22,464 bases of DNA from Acidobacteriota bacterium (lineage in GTDB: Bacteria; Acidobacteriota; Terriglobia; Acidiferrales; UBA7541). The first letter of the stretch is position 1. Every line of letters begins with the position of its first letter. The stretch covers positions 1-22,464 of the forward strand of contig PKWH01000264.1 of NCBI GenBank assembly GCA_003131985.1. Reading direction: 5' to 3'. Under the pieces are notes generated by a model that ran no database searches, was not told where the DNA came from, and saw only the letters and a program-made list of their open reading frames with translations. The position numbers were made by a program, and so were the translations under genes. This document shows, in pieces, positions 1 to 6,526 of this stretch.

Positions 1-5
1 GAAGG

Positions 6-39
6 GCGAGCCGGCAAACCCGGCTCGCTCTTTTTTTTT
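6..39 (+). terminator. Rho-independent terminator of an upstream gene
   Basis: Nine-base-pair GC-rich stem, GCGAGCCGG at 6-14 pairing with CCGGCTCGC at 20-28, with a 5-base loop, then TC and a run of nine T at 31-39. This is a textbook intrinsic terminator reading rightward, so a plus-strand gene (not in the window) ends just left of position 1. Confidence 0.9.
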
Positions 40-73
40 GCTCGCACGCGATTTTTCAGTCTTAGGAGCCCCG

Positions 74-319
74 TTGAAAGCACTCCCCGAAGGGCAGTAT
101 ATCAAGCACTTTCAGTATGGTTTGGGCGTGATTACGGAATCCGATCACGACCGCACTTCGATTGATTTCGATCTGCACGGCGTGAAGAAGTTCGTCACCA
201 GCATCATGGTGGTCGAAATCGCGGAAGGTACGCCCCCGAAGCGCAAACGAGCGAAGCGCGTCAAGAAAACTGTCGCGGTGATCGCCGCGGCTGCCGGATC
301 TTCGCCTGGAGCGAAATGA
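74..319 (+). CDS. Small Tudor-like (DUF3553/UvrD C-terminal-like) protein
   Basis: 81-residue protein. The start is TTG at 74, chosen because AGGAG lies at 64-68 with 5-base spacing; the frame is open back to 38, inside the T-run of the preceding terminator. Residues 7-50 (YIKHFQYGLGVITESDHDRT, then a hydrophobic strand, GVKKFVTSIMVVEIAEG) follow the pattern of the small SH3/Tudor-like barrel at the C-terminus of UvrD/PcrA and in DUF3553 proteins: an H-x-x-[FY]-G-x-G turn and a KK-F closing strand. The tail is Lys/Arg-rich (PPKRKRAKRVKK), which would suit nucleic-acid binding. The stop overlaps the ATG of the next gene (ATGA), so the two are probably translationally coupled. The family link is from pattern, not a search; the partner is unknown. 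Confidence 0.7.
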   Translation: MKALPEGQYIKHFQYGLGVITESDHDRTSIDFDLHGVKKFVTSIMVVEIAEGTPPKRKRAKRVKKTVAVIAAAAGSSPGAK

Positions 320-645
320 CGTCGCAAATCATCGTTCAGTTCGTCGGTTTCCAGTCTAAACCGTCGGTGCGCGAATATACGTTCACCGTTCGAGAGCCGC
401 AAACAGAGCCTCGCGAATTCACTCTGTCGATTCCGAACGACGCGTTCAACACCCGCCGCGTCCGCTATCAGGATGCGCCGGACATTTGTTCGCACAGGCT
501 TCACCGTGAACTCGCCGCCGCCGAAAATCATCCCTCGAATACCCATTTCGATCTTACGGATGCCGAGCTAGATGAATACCGCACCACGCATATGCACAAA
601 CCTCCCAAATATCCTTACGCTCCCAAGCCGGACCAAGACGCTTAA
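316..645 (+). CDS. Small protein of unknown function, coupled to the Tudor-like gene
   Basis: 109-residue soluble protein starting at an ATG that overlaps the preceding stop (ATGA, 316-319). No signal peptide or membrane segment. The N-terminal 40 residues alternate in a beta-strand pattern (IIVQFVGFQ, REYTFTVREP, REFTLSIP). The middle is basic (RRVRYQD) and the C-terminus is Pro/Tyr/Lys-rich (HKPPKYPYAPKPDQ). I do not recognise the family. Codon choice looks like genuine coding sequence to the stop, and the ATGA junction supports a real gene, perhaps acting with the Tudor-like protein. The longest version of the next ORF (ATG 572) would overlap this gene by 74 bases, an argument for a later start there. 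Confidence 0.65.
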   Translation: MTSQIIVQFVGFQSKPSVREYTFTVREPQTEPREFTLSIPNDAFNTRRVRYQDAPDICSHRLHRELAAAENHPSNTHFDLTDAELDEYRTTHMHKPPKYPYAPKPDQDA

Positions 646-673
646 GGCTCGCGCTTCCCTCTCGCAACTTCCC

Positions 674-2161
674 GTGCCAAGCGCACCTGAATCCAACTCT
701 TCGATTTTTGCGGTTTCGGCGAAATTCGTGCGCCACCATTTGCCCGAGCTCTTTGCCATATCCGCACTTGTGCTGATTCCCTGCTTCTGGCACCGCCGCA
801 TTATCGCGGGCGATCTGGGGAGTCACATGTACAACGCCTGGCTGGCGCAACTGATCGAGCACGGCCAAGTGAGCGGCTTGTGGATTGAGCGGCGATGGAA
901 CAATGTGCTTTTCGATTTGGTAGTCAGCGGGCTGGGAAGAGTCTTCAGCTTGCATGCCGCGGAAAAAATCACTGTATCGGTAGCCGTCTTAATTTTCTTT
1001 TGGGGCGTCTTCGCGTTCGTGTCCGCGGCTAGCAAGAGGGTCCCGTGGTTTTTGGTTCCCGTCATCGGGATGATCACCTATGGCTACACTTTCCATATGG
1101 GTTTCTTCAATTATTATCTTTCCATTGGGATTGCGTTTTTCGGCATAGCAATTTTCTGGCGCGGCAATAAATGGGAGCGCTTGATCCCCCTTGCACTGGC
1201 GCCTCTCATTCTGCTTGCCCACCCACTCGGGCTCGTATGGATGGTCGGGGCCATTGCATACATTGGAATCGCCAAAGTAACGCCCCTTCGTTATCAGCCG
1301 TTGTTGCTTCTCGCAGCAGCTATAGCGCTCGTTCTGATTCACTACGATTTTTGGCATCACTATATTGTGGAGGCCCAGACCCAACCGTTTTATTTTTTCA
1401 CGGGCGCGGACCAACTGCTTCTCTTTGGTTCGCGGTACGAAATTCCGAGCGTTGCGCTGATCTGTTTCTCCGTCTGCGCGCTGGCAATAGATGTTTCCAC
1501 CAGGTTGCGCGAGCGCGGCCTCTGGAAACAATACTCAATTCCGGCGCAGCTTTACGTGCTCCTTCTCCTGAGTGCTGTGCTGCTTCCCAACGGAATCCGT
1601 TTACTGAACCAGGCTCCCGCCCTGGCTCTATTGAGCGGACGACTAACTTCCGTTTCTGCCGCCGTATTTTGTTGCGTGCTTGGCGTCATGCATCCCCGCA
1701 AATGGCATTTAATCGGGTTCGCCGCGATCGCCGTGGCATTTTTCACGTTTCTCTATCAAGACACGGCGACCGTCAACAAGATGGAAGAGCAGGCCGAGCG
1801 GCTGGAAAGAACTCTTCCTCCGGATCAACGAATACTGGCCACGATCAAAGCGCTACCGGGCTCGCGTATTTCGATTCAGCACATCGCCGACCGCGCCTGT
1901 ATCGGCTATTGCTTCAGCTATGGCAACTACGAGCCTGGCTCCGGTGAATTTCGCGTGCACGCATTACCGGGCAATCCTTACGTGATGTCCTCTTTCGATT
2001 CGGTCCCCGATATGGAAGAAGGAACGTACGAAGTTCAACCGGAAGATTTGCCCGCCTATCAACTCTACCAATGCAGCTCCAGCGGCAAGGATTTGTGCAT
2101 TCGTCCGCTTGAAGCCGGAGAGGAAAACAATCGGCTTGGAATCGAACCCGGCGGCGAATAG
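674..2161 (+). CDS. Polytopic GT-C-like membrane protein
   Basis: About 495 residues with roughly 9-11 hydrophobic segments, beginning with LFAISALVLIPCFW and ending with IGFAAIAVAFFTFLY, followed by a soluble C-terminal domain of about 130 residues. After the first helix comes GDLGSHMYNAWLAQLIEHG. An acidic residue in the first external loop is typical of the GT-C fold (polyprenyl-phosphate-sugar-dependent transferases), so a membrane glycosyltransferase is plausible, but no specific family is recognised. The tail carries several Cys (ADRACIGYC, QCSSSGKDLC) that could be disulphide-bonded outside. The frame is open from an ATG at 572, which would overlap the previous gene by 74 bases; I chose GTG 674. 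GTG 728 and TTG 740 are alternatives and none has a good Shine-Dalgarno, so the start is uncertain. Confidence 0.75.
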   Translation: MPSAPESNSSIFAVSAKFVRHHLPELFAISALVLIPCFWHRRIIAGDLGSHMYNAWLAQLIEHGQVSGLWIERRWNNVLFDLVVSGLGRVFSLHAAEKITVSVAVLIFFWGVFAFVSAASKRVPWFLVPVIGMITYGYTFHMGFFNYYLSIGIAFFGIAIFWRGNKWERLIPLALAPLILLAHPLGLVWMVGAIAYIGIAKVTPLRYQPLLLLAAAIALVLIHYDFWHHYIVEAQTQPFYFFTGADQLLLFGSRYEIPSVALICFSVCALAIDVSTRLRERGLWKQYSIPAQLYVLLLLSAVLLPNGIRLLNQAPALALLSGRLTSVSAAVFCCVLGVMHPRKWHLIGFAAIAVAFFTFLYQDTATVNKMEEQAERLERTLPPDQRILATIKALPGSRISIQHIADRACIGYCFSYGNYEPGSGEFRVHALPGNPYVMSSFDSVPDMEEGTYEVQPEDLPAYQLYQCSSSGKDLCIRPLEAGEENNRLGIEPGGE

Positions 2162-2170
2162 CGGGCTCCG

Positions 2171-2189
2171 GCGTCAAACGCCTTGACGC
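2171..2189 (+). other. Short hairpin after the GT-C-like gene
   Basis: GCGTCAA (2171-2177) pairs with TTGACGC (2183-2189) around a 5-base loop, 9 bases after the stop at 2161. There is no T-run, so this is at most a weak terminator or an mRNA 3'-end stabiliser. Confidence 0.35.
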
Positions 2190-2200
2190 GTCGCCGAGAA

Positions 2201-2230
2201 TTGCACCCTCGATAGTTACTCTTGTATTAT
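2201..2230 (+). promoter_or_regulatory. Candidate sigma70-type promoter for the peroxidase gene
   Basis: TTGCAC at 2201-2206, an 18-base spacer, and TATTAT (5 of 6 to consensus) at 2225-2230. The predicted start point near 2237 leaves a leader of about 43 bases with GGAGG at 2271-2275 before the ATG at 2280. The -35 box is weak. Confidence 0.45.
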
Positions 2231-2279
2231 TCCTGTTGGTTCCTGGCGCCGAGAGCTACGACAATCCGACGGAGGCACG

Positions 2280-2849
2280 ATGAAGACTGGAAATAATGGG
2301 AAATTGCGAACGTATTTTATGGGATTGGTGATTTTGCTGATGAGCGCGTCCCTGTTTGCCGCGTCGAGCATTTATGATTTCACGCTGCCCTCTATTGACG
2401 GCAAACCCATGCCGCTTGCGGATTACAAAGGCAAAGTTATTCTGGTGGTGAACGTGGCCAGCCGTTGCGGATTCACGCCCCAATACACCGCGCTGGAATC
2501 CATCTACGAAAAGTACAAAGATCAGGGATTTGTGATCCTCGGCTTCCCGGCAAATAATTTCGGCGGTCAGGAGCCGGGTACGAATGCTGAGATCAAAACC
2601 TTCTGCTCTGCAAAATATAACGTCACTTTTCCGCTCTACGGCAAAGTCTCCGTCAAAGGCGACGATCAAACATCGCTTTACAAATACTTGACTACGAGCG
2701 CCAATCCCGCTCTCACTGGCGATATCAAGTGGAACTTCACGAAATTTCTGGTGGATCGCAATGGCAACGTGATTCAGCGGTTCGAGCCTCAGACCACACC
2801 CGATTCACCGGAAGTCGTTGCCGCGATCGAAAAATCGCTGAAGCACTAA
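2280..2849 (+). CDS. Exported Cys-type glutathione peroxidase (thioredoxin-dependent type)
   Basis: 189 residues. Start ATG 2280 has GGAGG four bases upstream. An N-terminal signal peptide (hydrophobic FMGLVILLMSASLFA, cleavage near residue 27) predicts export to the periplasm. The family's peroxidatic motif VNVASRCGF carries Cys63 in place of selenocysteine. The tetrad residues are all present: Gln97 in FGGQEPG and Trp151-Asn152 in WNFTKFLVDRNG. Cys109 (KTFCSAKYNVTFPLY) sits where the resolving Cys of two-cysteine, thioredoxin-dependent GPx enzymes lies. The usual Cys in FPCNQFG is Ala here (FPANNFG). Expected role: reduction of H2O2 or lipid hydroperoxides in the envelope. It ends 4 bases before the convergent stop of the next gene, with no terminator between them. 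Confidence 0.92.
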   Translation: MKTGNNGKLRTYFMGLVILLMSASLFAASSIYDFTLPSIDGKPMPLADYKGKVILVVNVASRCGFTPQYTALESIYEKYKDQGFVILGFPANNFGGQEPGTNAEIKTFCSAKYNVTFPLYGKVSVKGDDQTSLYKYLTTSANPALTGDIKWNFTKFLVDRNGNVIQRFEPQTTPDSPEVVAAIEKSLKH

Positions 2850-2853
2850 ATCT

Positions 2854-4740
2854 CTAAGGAAGAATACCGAAAACGGCGACGCCGGTGGGTGTGCCAACGT
2901 ACACTTTTCCGTTGGCAATCATCGGCGTGATGAATTTGTTGTCCGAGAAGCTGTCCCGTCCGTTGGGTGCCTGGCTGCTGTTGTACAGCTCGTTTCCAAG
3001 ATTCGTAGCGTCGTAGGCGTGCAGGACGCCGCCGCTGCCGTTTTCTACCGCCCACGCGATTCCGGCCGACGTTCCGTTCGCGGAAATGCTGGGTGTCGTT
3101 CCCGGATAAGCGAAGCCGGCCGAACTGTGCGAGCCGGCAGGCGCGACTAGTTTGGCGTTCACGATCGCGAAAGCCCGCAAGGAATCGCCAACAGCTCCGT
3201 AATAAACAGTGTTGTTAAAATAAGCAGGAGTTGCCCACGCTCCGCCGACTATGCCGTTCGAAGAAATCTCCTGGTAGATGGCGCTATCGTTGTTCGTATT
3301 GAATTGCCCCATCATATTGCGGTTCACGACGTAGATATGCGAATCCTTGCCGGCTCCCACCCCGAGTTGCCATGTGTTCCCGTTGCCATCCTGAAGATCG
3401 GGGAGAAGTATTTCGCCTCCGGAACCTAGGTCCTGATCCGCGTTCGATTCCGAAGTCGTATTGAACATTGTGAAATAATCGCCGACACTGAGATTATTTC
3501 CTGTAGTGGAAATCTTCATGAACGCGTTGCCGTAATCCCCGTTCTCGGGAAGGCCGTTCGCAAGCGTGTTATCGAACGTTCCGTTGGCAGCGAGAAAATA
3601 AAAATTCCCCGAGGAATCCGCGGCCGGGCCGTCGCCTGCCATCCAGATTGCGCCGTCACTGCCGTTGGGAGTTATATTCAGTACCGAAGTCTGCTTCAGC
3701 GTGGTTTGGTTATAGCCAATGATCCACCCAGTGTAGGGGCCATCATCGCAATGCGAGGCCCAGGTCGTGTAAATCACGCCATTAAGCAGGAGCAACGCCG
3801 CGCGTTCTTTATATTGCTGGGGCGCAAACGTAGTTTGCCCGCTCTGGTTTGTAAAAGTGGCCTGGATCGTCGTTGGGCTTGCGGAAATTTCCGCACCGGT
3901 CGTAATATCCAGAGCGTGGAGCCGCTGGAAATAATTGCCGTTGCCGTCTTTCGACATCGCCACCAAATACATCACGCCATGCGCACCAGCGTGCGGATCG
4001 ATCACAGGCGTTGAAGTGATGCCGATCTCGGGACTCACTTGGCTGCAGCCACGATCGTCGCTGCTAGTCTCACCCGCACCTATTGCGGACACCTTCCAAA
4101 GCGGAGCTCCCAAGTTATCAGCGTCGAAGGCGTAGGCTGAACCATGCTCGGTGACCACAAACACAACGTTGTGCGCAGCGCCTGACACGGTCAAACCTGA
4201 AACATACAACGGCTCGGCGTCCACAAGCCCGTCCACCGTCAAAAATCCAATCTTGCCGAAATTCGTAGAGTTCACATTGGCAGGCGTCAATATTGTTTCA
4301 TTGAGATTTTGGCCCGTGCGCGCGACGTCATTGTGAAACGTAAGCACGGTTGCATTACCAACTGGCACGACGTTCGTGTTCACTGTCAGCGTGACAGGGT
4401 TGCTCGTCACGCTCCCCAGAGCATTACTGACCTGGACTTTAATTTGCGCGCCCGTGTCTTGCGCTGTCGCCGAGGCAATTACGTACGTGCTCGCGTTGGT
4501 CCCTGCATCGGCTCCGTTATTGAACCATTGATAAGTAAACGGCGGCGTGCCGGAGGCTGTGACCGAAAAAGTCGCCGACTGGCCTACCGTGACCGTGACG
4601 TTCATGGGTGCCAATGAAATCCCGGCTGCAGTCGAGCCAGTAGCTCCGCCGCTAGAGCCTGATCCGGAACCGCAAGCTGCAAGGCCGATGGCTAGAACCG
4701 CCAGCAATATCGATGAAAGAAAATTGGTTTTGGGTTTCAA
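2854..4740 (-). CDS. Lipoprotein with Ig-like domain and PQQ-like beta-propeller
   Basis: About 628 residues. Start TTG at 4740 is chosen because GAGGGA lies 7 bases upstream (4748-4753) and it gives a clean n-region (KPKTNF); the frame is open to another TTG at 4755. Signal helix SSILLAVLAIGLAAC has a lipobox ending at Cys23, so it is probably a lipid-anchored envelope protein. A Gly/Ser-rich linker follows, then an Ig-like domain at about residues 39-125 (VTVTVGQSATFSV, YQWFNNG, DTGAQIKVQVSNALGS). The rest, to 628, is a beta-propeller with blade motifs such as AFDADNLGAPLWKVS, HALDITTGAE and AYDATNLGNELYN, as in quinoprotein-like folds. It is clearly paralogous to the protein at 7780-9498: shared RTGQNLNE, AEPLYVSGL, TPVID, ERAALLL, IWMAGDGPAAD, ANGTFD. 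Catalysis is not evident; adhesion or a structural or glycan-binding role is as likely. Confidence 0.85.
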   Translation of the reverse strand: MKPKTNFLSSILLAVLAIGLAACGSGSGSSGGATGSTAAGISLAPMNVTVTVGQSATFSVTASGTPPFTYQWFNNGADAGTNASTYVIASATAQDTGAQIKVQVSNALGSVTSNPVTLTVNTNVVPVGNATVLTFHNDVARTGQNLNETILTPANVNSTNFGKIGFLTVDGLVDAEPLYVSGLTVSGAAHNVVFVVTEHGSAYAFDADNLGAPLWKVSAIGAGETSSDDRGCSQVSPEIGITSTPVIDPHAGAHGVMYLVAMSKDGNGNYFQRLHALDITTGAEISASPTTIQATFTNQSGQTTFAPQQYKERAALLLLNGVIYTTWASHCDDGPYTGWIIGYNQTTLKQTSVLNITPNGSDGAIWMAGDGPAADSSGNFYFLAANGTFDNTLANGLPENGDYGNAFMKISTTGNNLSVGDYFTMFNTTSESNADQDLGSGGEILLPDLQDGNGNTWQLGVGAGKDSHIYVVNRNMMGQFNTNNDSAIYQEISSNGIVGGAWATPAYFNNTVYYGAVGDSLRAFAIVNAKLVAPAGSHSSAGFAYPGTTPSISANGTSAGIAWAVENGSGGVLHAYDATNLGNELYNSSQAPNGRDSFSDNKFITPMIANGKVYVGTPTGVAVFGILP

Positions 4741-5028
4741 ATTCAGATCCCTCAAAATCGCTGATTTCTATCGTAAAGAGACTTCATCGTCCGTTTCTTG
4801 CTAAACATTAGGTCCAGCACCGACCGAGGTCCAGCACCAACCGCAACCCAAACCATTTTAGCCCTTTGCAAAGATAGTTGCACCTGCCGACCAGTACAGA
4901 TTCAGTACAGCTCGGAAGCGATCTTGCGGCACCAGTTGGGTGCTGGAAGCGATTGTAACGGATTTTACTCTCGGCCAGAGTTAGCTTCTCAAAACGAGAA
5001 ATTCGCCGAACTTGAAGAACGTGTATTG
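4741..5028. promoter_or_regulatory. Repeat-rich intergenic region upstream of the propeller lipoprotein gene
   Basis: 288 bases between galE and the lipoprotein gene, no gene seen. It holds a 17-bp imperfect tandem repeat (4810-4843), two CAGTACAG copies 11 bases apart (4892-4899, 4903-4910), two GGAAGCGAT copies 31 bases apart (4914-4922, 4945-4953) and between these the inverted repeat GCACC/GGTGC (4929-4943). On the minus strand a -10-like TAAAAT lies at 4860-4855 without a convincing -35. The clustered repeats resemble operator sites; this is inference. Confidence 0.45.
4810..4843. repeat. 17-bp tandem direct repeat
   Basis: AGGTCCAGCACCGACCG at 4810-4826 is followed directly by AGGTCCAGCACCAACCG at 4827-4843, one mismatch in 17. 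It lies in the leader or promoter region of the minus-strand lipoprotein gene. Confidence 0.85.
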
Positions 5029-6012
5029 TTACCGGCCGTAACCCTTCGGATGATGTTGTCGCCAAGTCCACGCTGATTGCACGATCGCTCGCAAATCAGA
5101 CACCGCTGGCTTCCAGCCGAGAACGGTTTGAATCCTGGAGGCATCCGCCACCAATCTCGCGGGATCGCCCGCGCGTGGCGCTTCAATTCTTGCCTGTATC
5201 TCGCGCTGCGTCACCTGGCGCGCGCATTCGATCACTTCAAGCACGGAATGGCCATGTCCAGTCCCGACGTTAAGAAATTCGGACTGGCCTCCCCGGCGAA
5301 GGTGATCGAGCGCCAGAATGTGCGCGTCGGCCAGATCCGACACGTGAATATAGTCGCGAATCGGAGTGCCGTCCGGAGTCGGATAAGTATCCCCAAACAC
5401 CGCAAGCTCGGGCTTTTCCCCCGATGCTGCCGCAAGAACGTTCGGAATCAAATGTGTCTCAGGCTCGTGGTCCTCTCCATATAGTTCACTGGCCCCGGCA
5501 GCGTTAAAGTAGCGCAATGCGGCGAATCGCAAGCCGTACGCACCATCGTAGCTTTCCAAAAGCCTTTCCATACAGAATTTGGACCAACCGTATGGGTTTT
5601 TGGGCCATTGGGGACACTGTTCGGAAATAGGGATTTGCGTCGGCTCGCCGTAGGTAGCGCAAGTGGACGAGAAGACCACGATCCGAACTCCCGCTCGGAC
5701 CAGAGAGCCCATCAGCGCAGTACCTTGAGCCACGTTATTTTCGAAATATTTTGCCGGCTCAGCAACCGATTCACCAACCGACGCTAGCGCGGCAAAATGA
5801 ATGCACGCCTCGAGTCGGTGTTCCGTTGCGATGCGTTCCAGAAGAGCCGAGTCTCCCACTTTTCCCTGGTAAAAGTGCACGCCGGAATCGACGGCTTCTC
5901 GATGGCCGTACACCAAGTCATCGAGGACCACAACGTCTTCCCCGTTTGCGGATAGACGCTCAACCGCCACGCTTCCGATGTAGCCCGCGCCGCCTGTGAC
6001 GAGGATCGCCAT
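5029..6012 (-). CDS. galE: UDP-glucose 4-epimerase
   Basis: 327 residues, close to the usual GalE length. It interconverts UDP-glucose and UDP-galactose in the cytoplasm, supplying activated galactose for glycans. The NAD-binding GGAGYIG is at residues 7-13. The extended-SDR catalytic set is visible: SSTCATYG with Thr117 in the Ser/Thr position, and Tyr141-x3-Lys145 in PYGWSK. GalE-type sequences follow: RYFNAAGA, PIRDYIHVSDLA, LNVGTGHGHSV and C-terminal LGWKP. ATG at 6012 is preceded by AGGAGAGG at good spacing. The gene is divergent from the GT2 gene at 6527 and lies upstream of the propeller lipoprotein on the same strand, consistent with a surface-polysaccharide role. A related epimerase acting on another UDP-sugar cannot be excluded. 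Confidence 0.92.
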   Translation of the reverse strand: MAILVTGGAGYIGSVAVERLSANGEDVVVLDDLVYGHREAVDSGVHFYQGKVGDSALLERIATEHRLEACIHFAALASVGESVAEPAKYFENNVAQGTALMGSLVRAGVRIVVFSSTCATYGEPTQIPISEQCPQWPKNPYGWSKFCMERLLESYDGAYGLRFAALRYFNAAGASELYGEDHEPETHLIPNVLAAASGEKPELAVFGDTYPTPDGTPIRDYIHVSDLADAHILALDHLRRGGQSEFLNVGTGHGHSVLEVIECARQVTQREIQARIEAPRAGDPARLVADASRIQTVLGWKPAVSDLRAIVQSAWTWRQHHPKGYGR

Positions 6013-6143
6013 TCCTCTCCTTTCGCAACTTCACACCCATCTCATGGTGCGTTACCCGACGGAGATTCGCAAGGTGCCAGAGGCCGACGGCAAGATCGCT
6101 GGAAGCTGGGGAAGACGATCAAAAACGGAGCTGCGCGGAAGTT

Positions 6144-6216
6144 GGCCGAGAGAAGAGGAGCATGCGGGCCCAGCCCTTATTTTGTAAGGATTCCCTTTGT
6201 TCCTCTTCTCTCAGCC
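6144..6216. repeat. Large inverted repeat with 41-base loop
   Basis: GAGAGAAGAGGA at 6148-6159 is perfectly complementary to TCCTCTTCTCTC at 6201-6212. After one mismatch, GGC (6144-6146) pairs with GCC (6214-6216), making 15 of 16 paired positions. No T-run follows on either side, so it is not a standard terminator. It could be a structured RNA, a processing site or a remnant of a small MITE-like element. Confidence 0.7.
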
Positions 6217-6233
6217 CGTATCTTTTCGCAAGA

Positions 6234-6270
6234 AGCGATTCTCATCAATCAGGAGAATGCTGTATCTCCG
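6234..6270. repeat. Stem-loop element, copy 1
   Basis: ATTCTC pairs with GAGAAT around a 9-base loop, with flanking AGC and GCT able to extend the stem. The 3' flank AGGAGAATGCTGTATCTCCG (6251-6270) closely matches 11038-11055, where the stem differs in sequence but is still paired. Two copies only, so the family status is tentative. Confidence 0.45.
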
Positions 6271-6279
6271 AAGAGGCCT

Positions 6280-6389
6280 AACTGTAGGCCATCGGACACG
6301 TGAAGATATATCTTTGGAGCTTTAGCCTGCTGGTTTTGTTACCCCCGCGCGGCTCTTCGGTTGTTATCAAATTGAACCGAGGATAGAAT
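6280..6389 (+). repeat. Homologous promoter region, copy 1
   Basis: 110 bases aligning to 7634-7751. Shared blocks are AACTG(T/C)AGGCCA(T/C)CGG at the left end, a T-rich middle of differing length, GCGCGG, and then a nearly identical block covering the -35, spacer and -10. Divergence in the middle but near identity at the core suggests selection on the promoter. Confidence 0.7.
6361..6389 (+). promoter_or_regulatory. Sigma70-type promoter for the GT2 gene
   Basis: TTGTTA (-35) at 6361-6366, an exact 17-base spacer, and TAGAAT (-10, 5 of 6) at 6384-6389. The predicted start is near 6396, giving a leader of about 130 bases before ATG 6527. Both hexamers and 15 of 17 spacer bases recur at 7723-7751. 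Confidence 0.75.
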
Positions 6390-6421
6390 TCGGTCTGACG
6401 GACCGTTCGGACTGGCAGCTC

Positions 6422-6523
6422 TTGAGCAAACGGATTCCTCGCGCCGTACTCGAAAAGACTTGGAGCACTCTTGGGCAGGTGGATGCGATTTTTGACGGCC
6501 ACAGTCGCATTCGACAAGAATGA
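6422..6523 (+). other. Possible leader ORF in frame with the GT2 gene
   Basis: TTG at 6422 opens 33 codons (LSKRIPRAVLEKTW...) ending in TGA at 6521-6523, three bases before the GT2 ATG and in the same frame. The frame is open leftward to a TAG at 6323, through the promoter. No Shine-Dalgarno is evident and the codon pattern is neutral, so it may be chance; a translated leader affecting GT2 expression is the alternative. Confidence 0.2.
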
Positions 6524-6526
6524 ATA

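Larger units (their letters stand above)
6013..6526. other. 514-base divergent intergenic region, galE / GT2
   Basis: No convincing standard gene. It contains a 16-arm inverted repeat (6144-6216), a stem-loop with a relative at 11022-11055 (6234-6270), a region homologous to the one upstream of the second propeller gene (6280-6389) including a sigma70-like promoter, and a short in-frame open stretch (6422-6523) just before the GT2 start. Each is listed separately. Confidence 0.6.

Noticed and set aside
989..1531. 180-codon minus-strand open frame
   Set aside because: Antisense shadow of the same membrane protein, no motif and no ribosome site.
1171..1947. 258-codon plus-strand open frame in another frame of the first GT-C-like gene
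   Set aside because: Arg/Ser/Pro-rich shadow translation; the overlapping frame has clear membrane helices.
5996..6187. 63-codon plus-strand open frame starting inside galE
   Set aside because: Overlaps the galE start antisense and runs into the large inverted repeat; composition is not protein-like.
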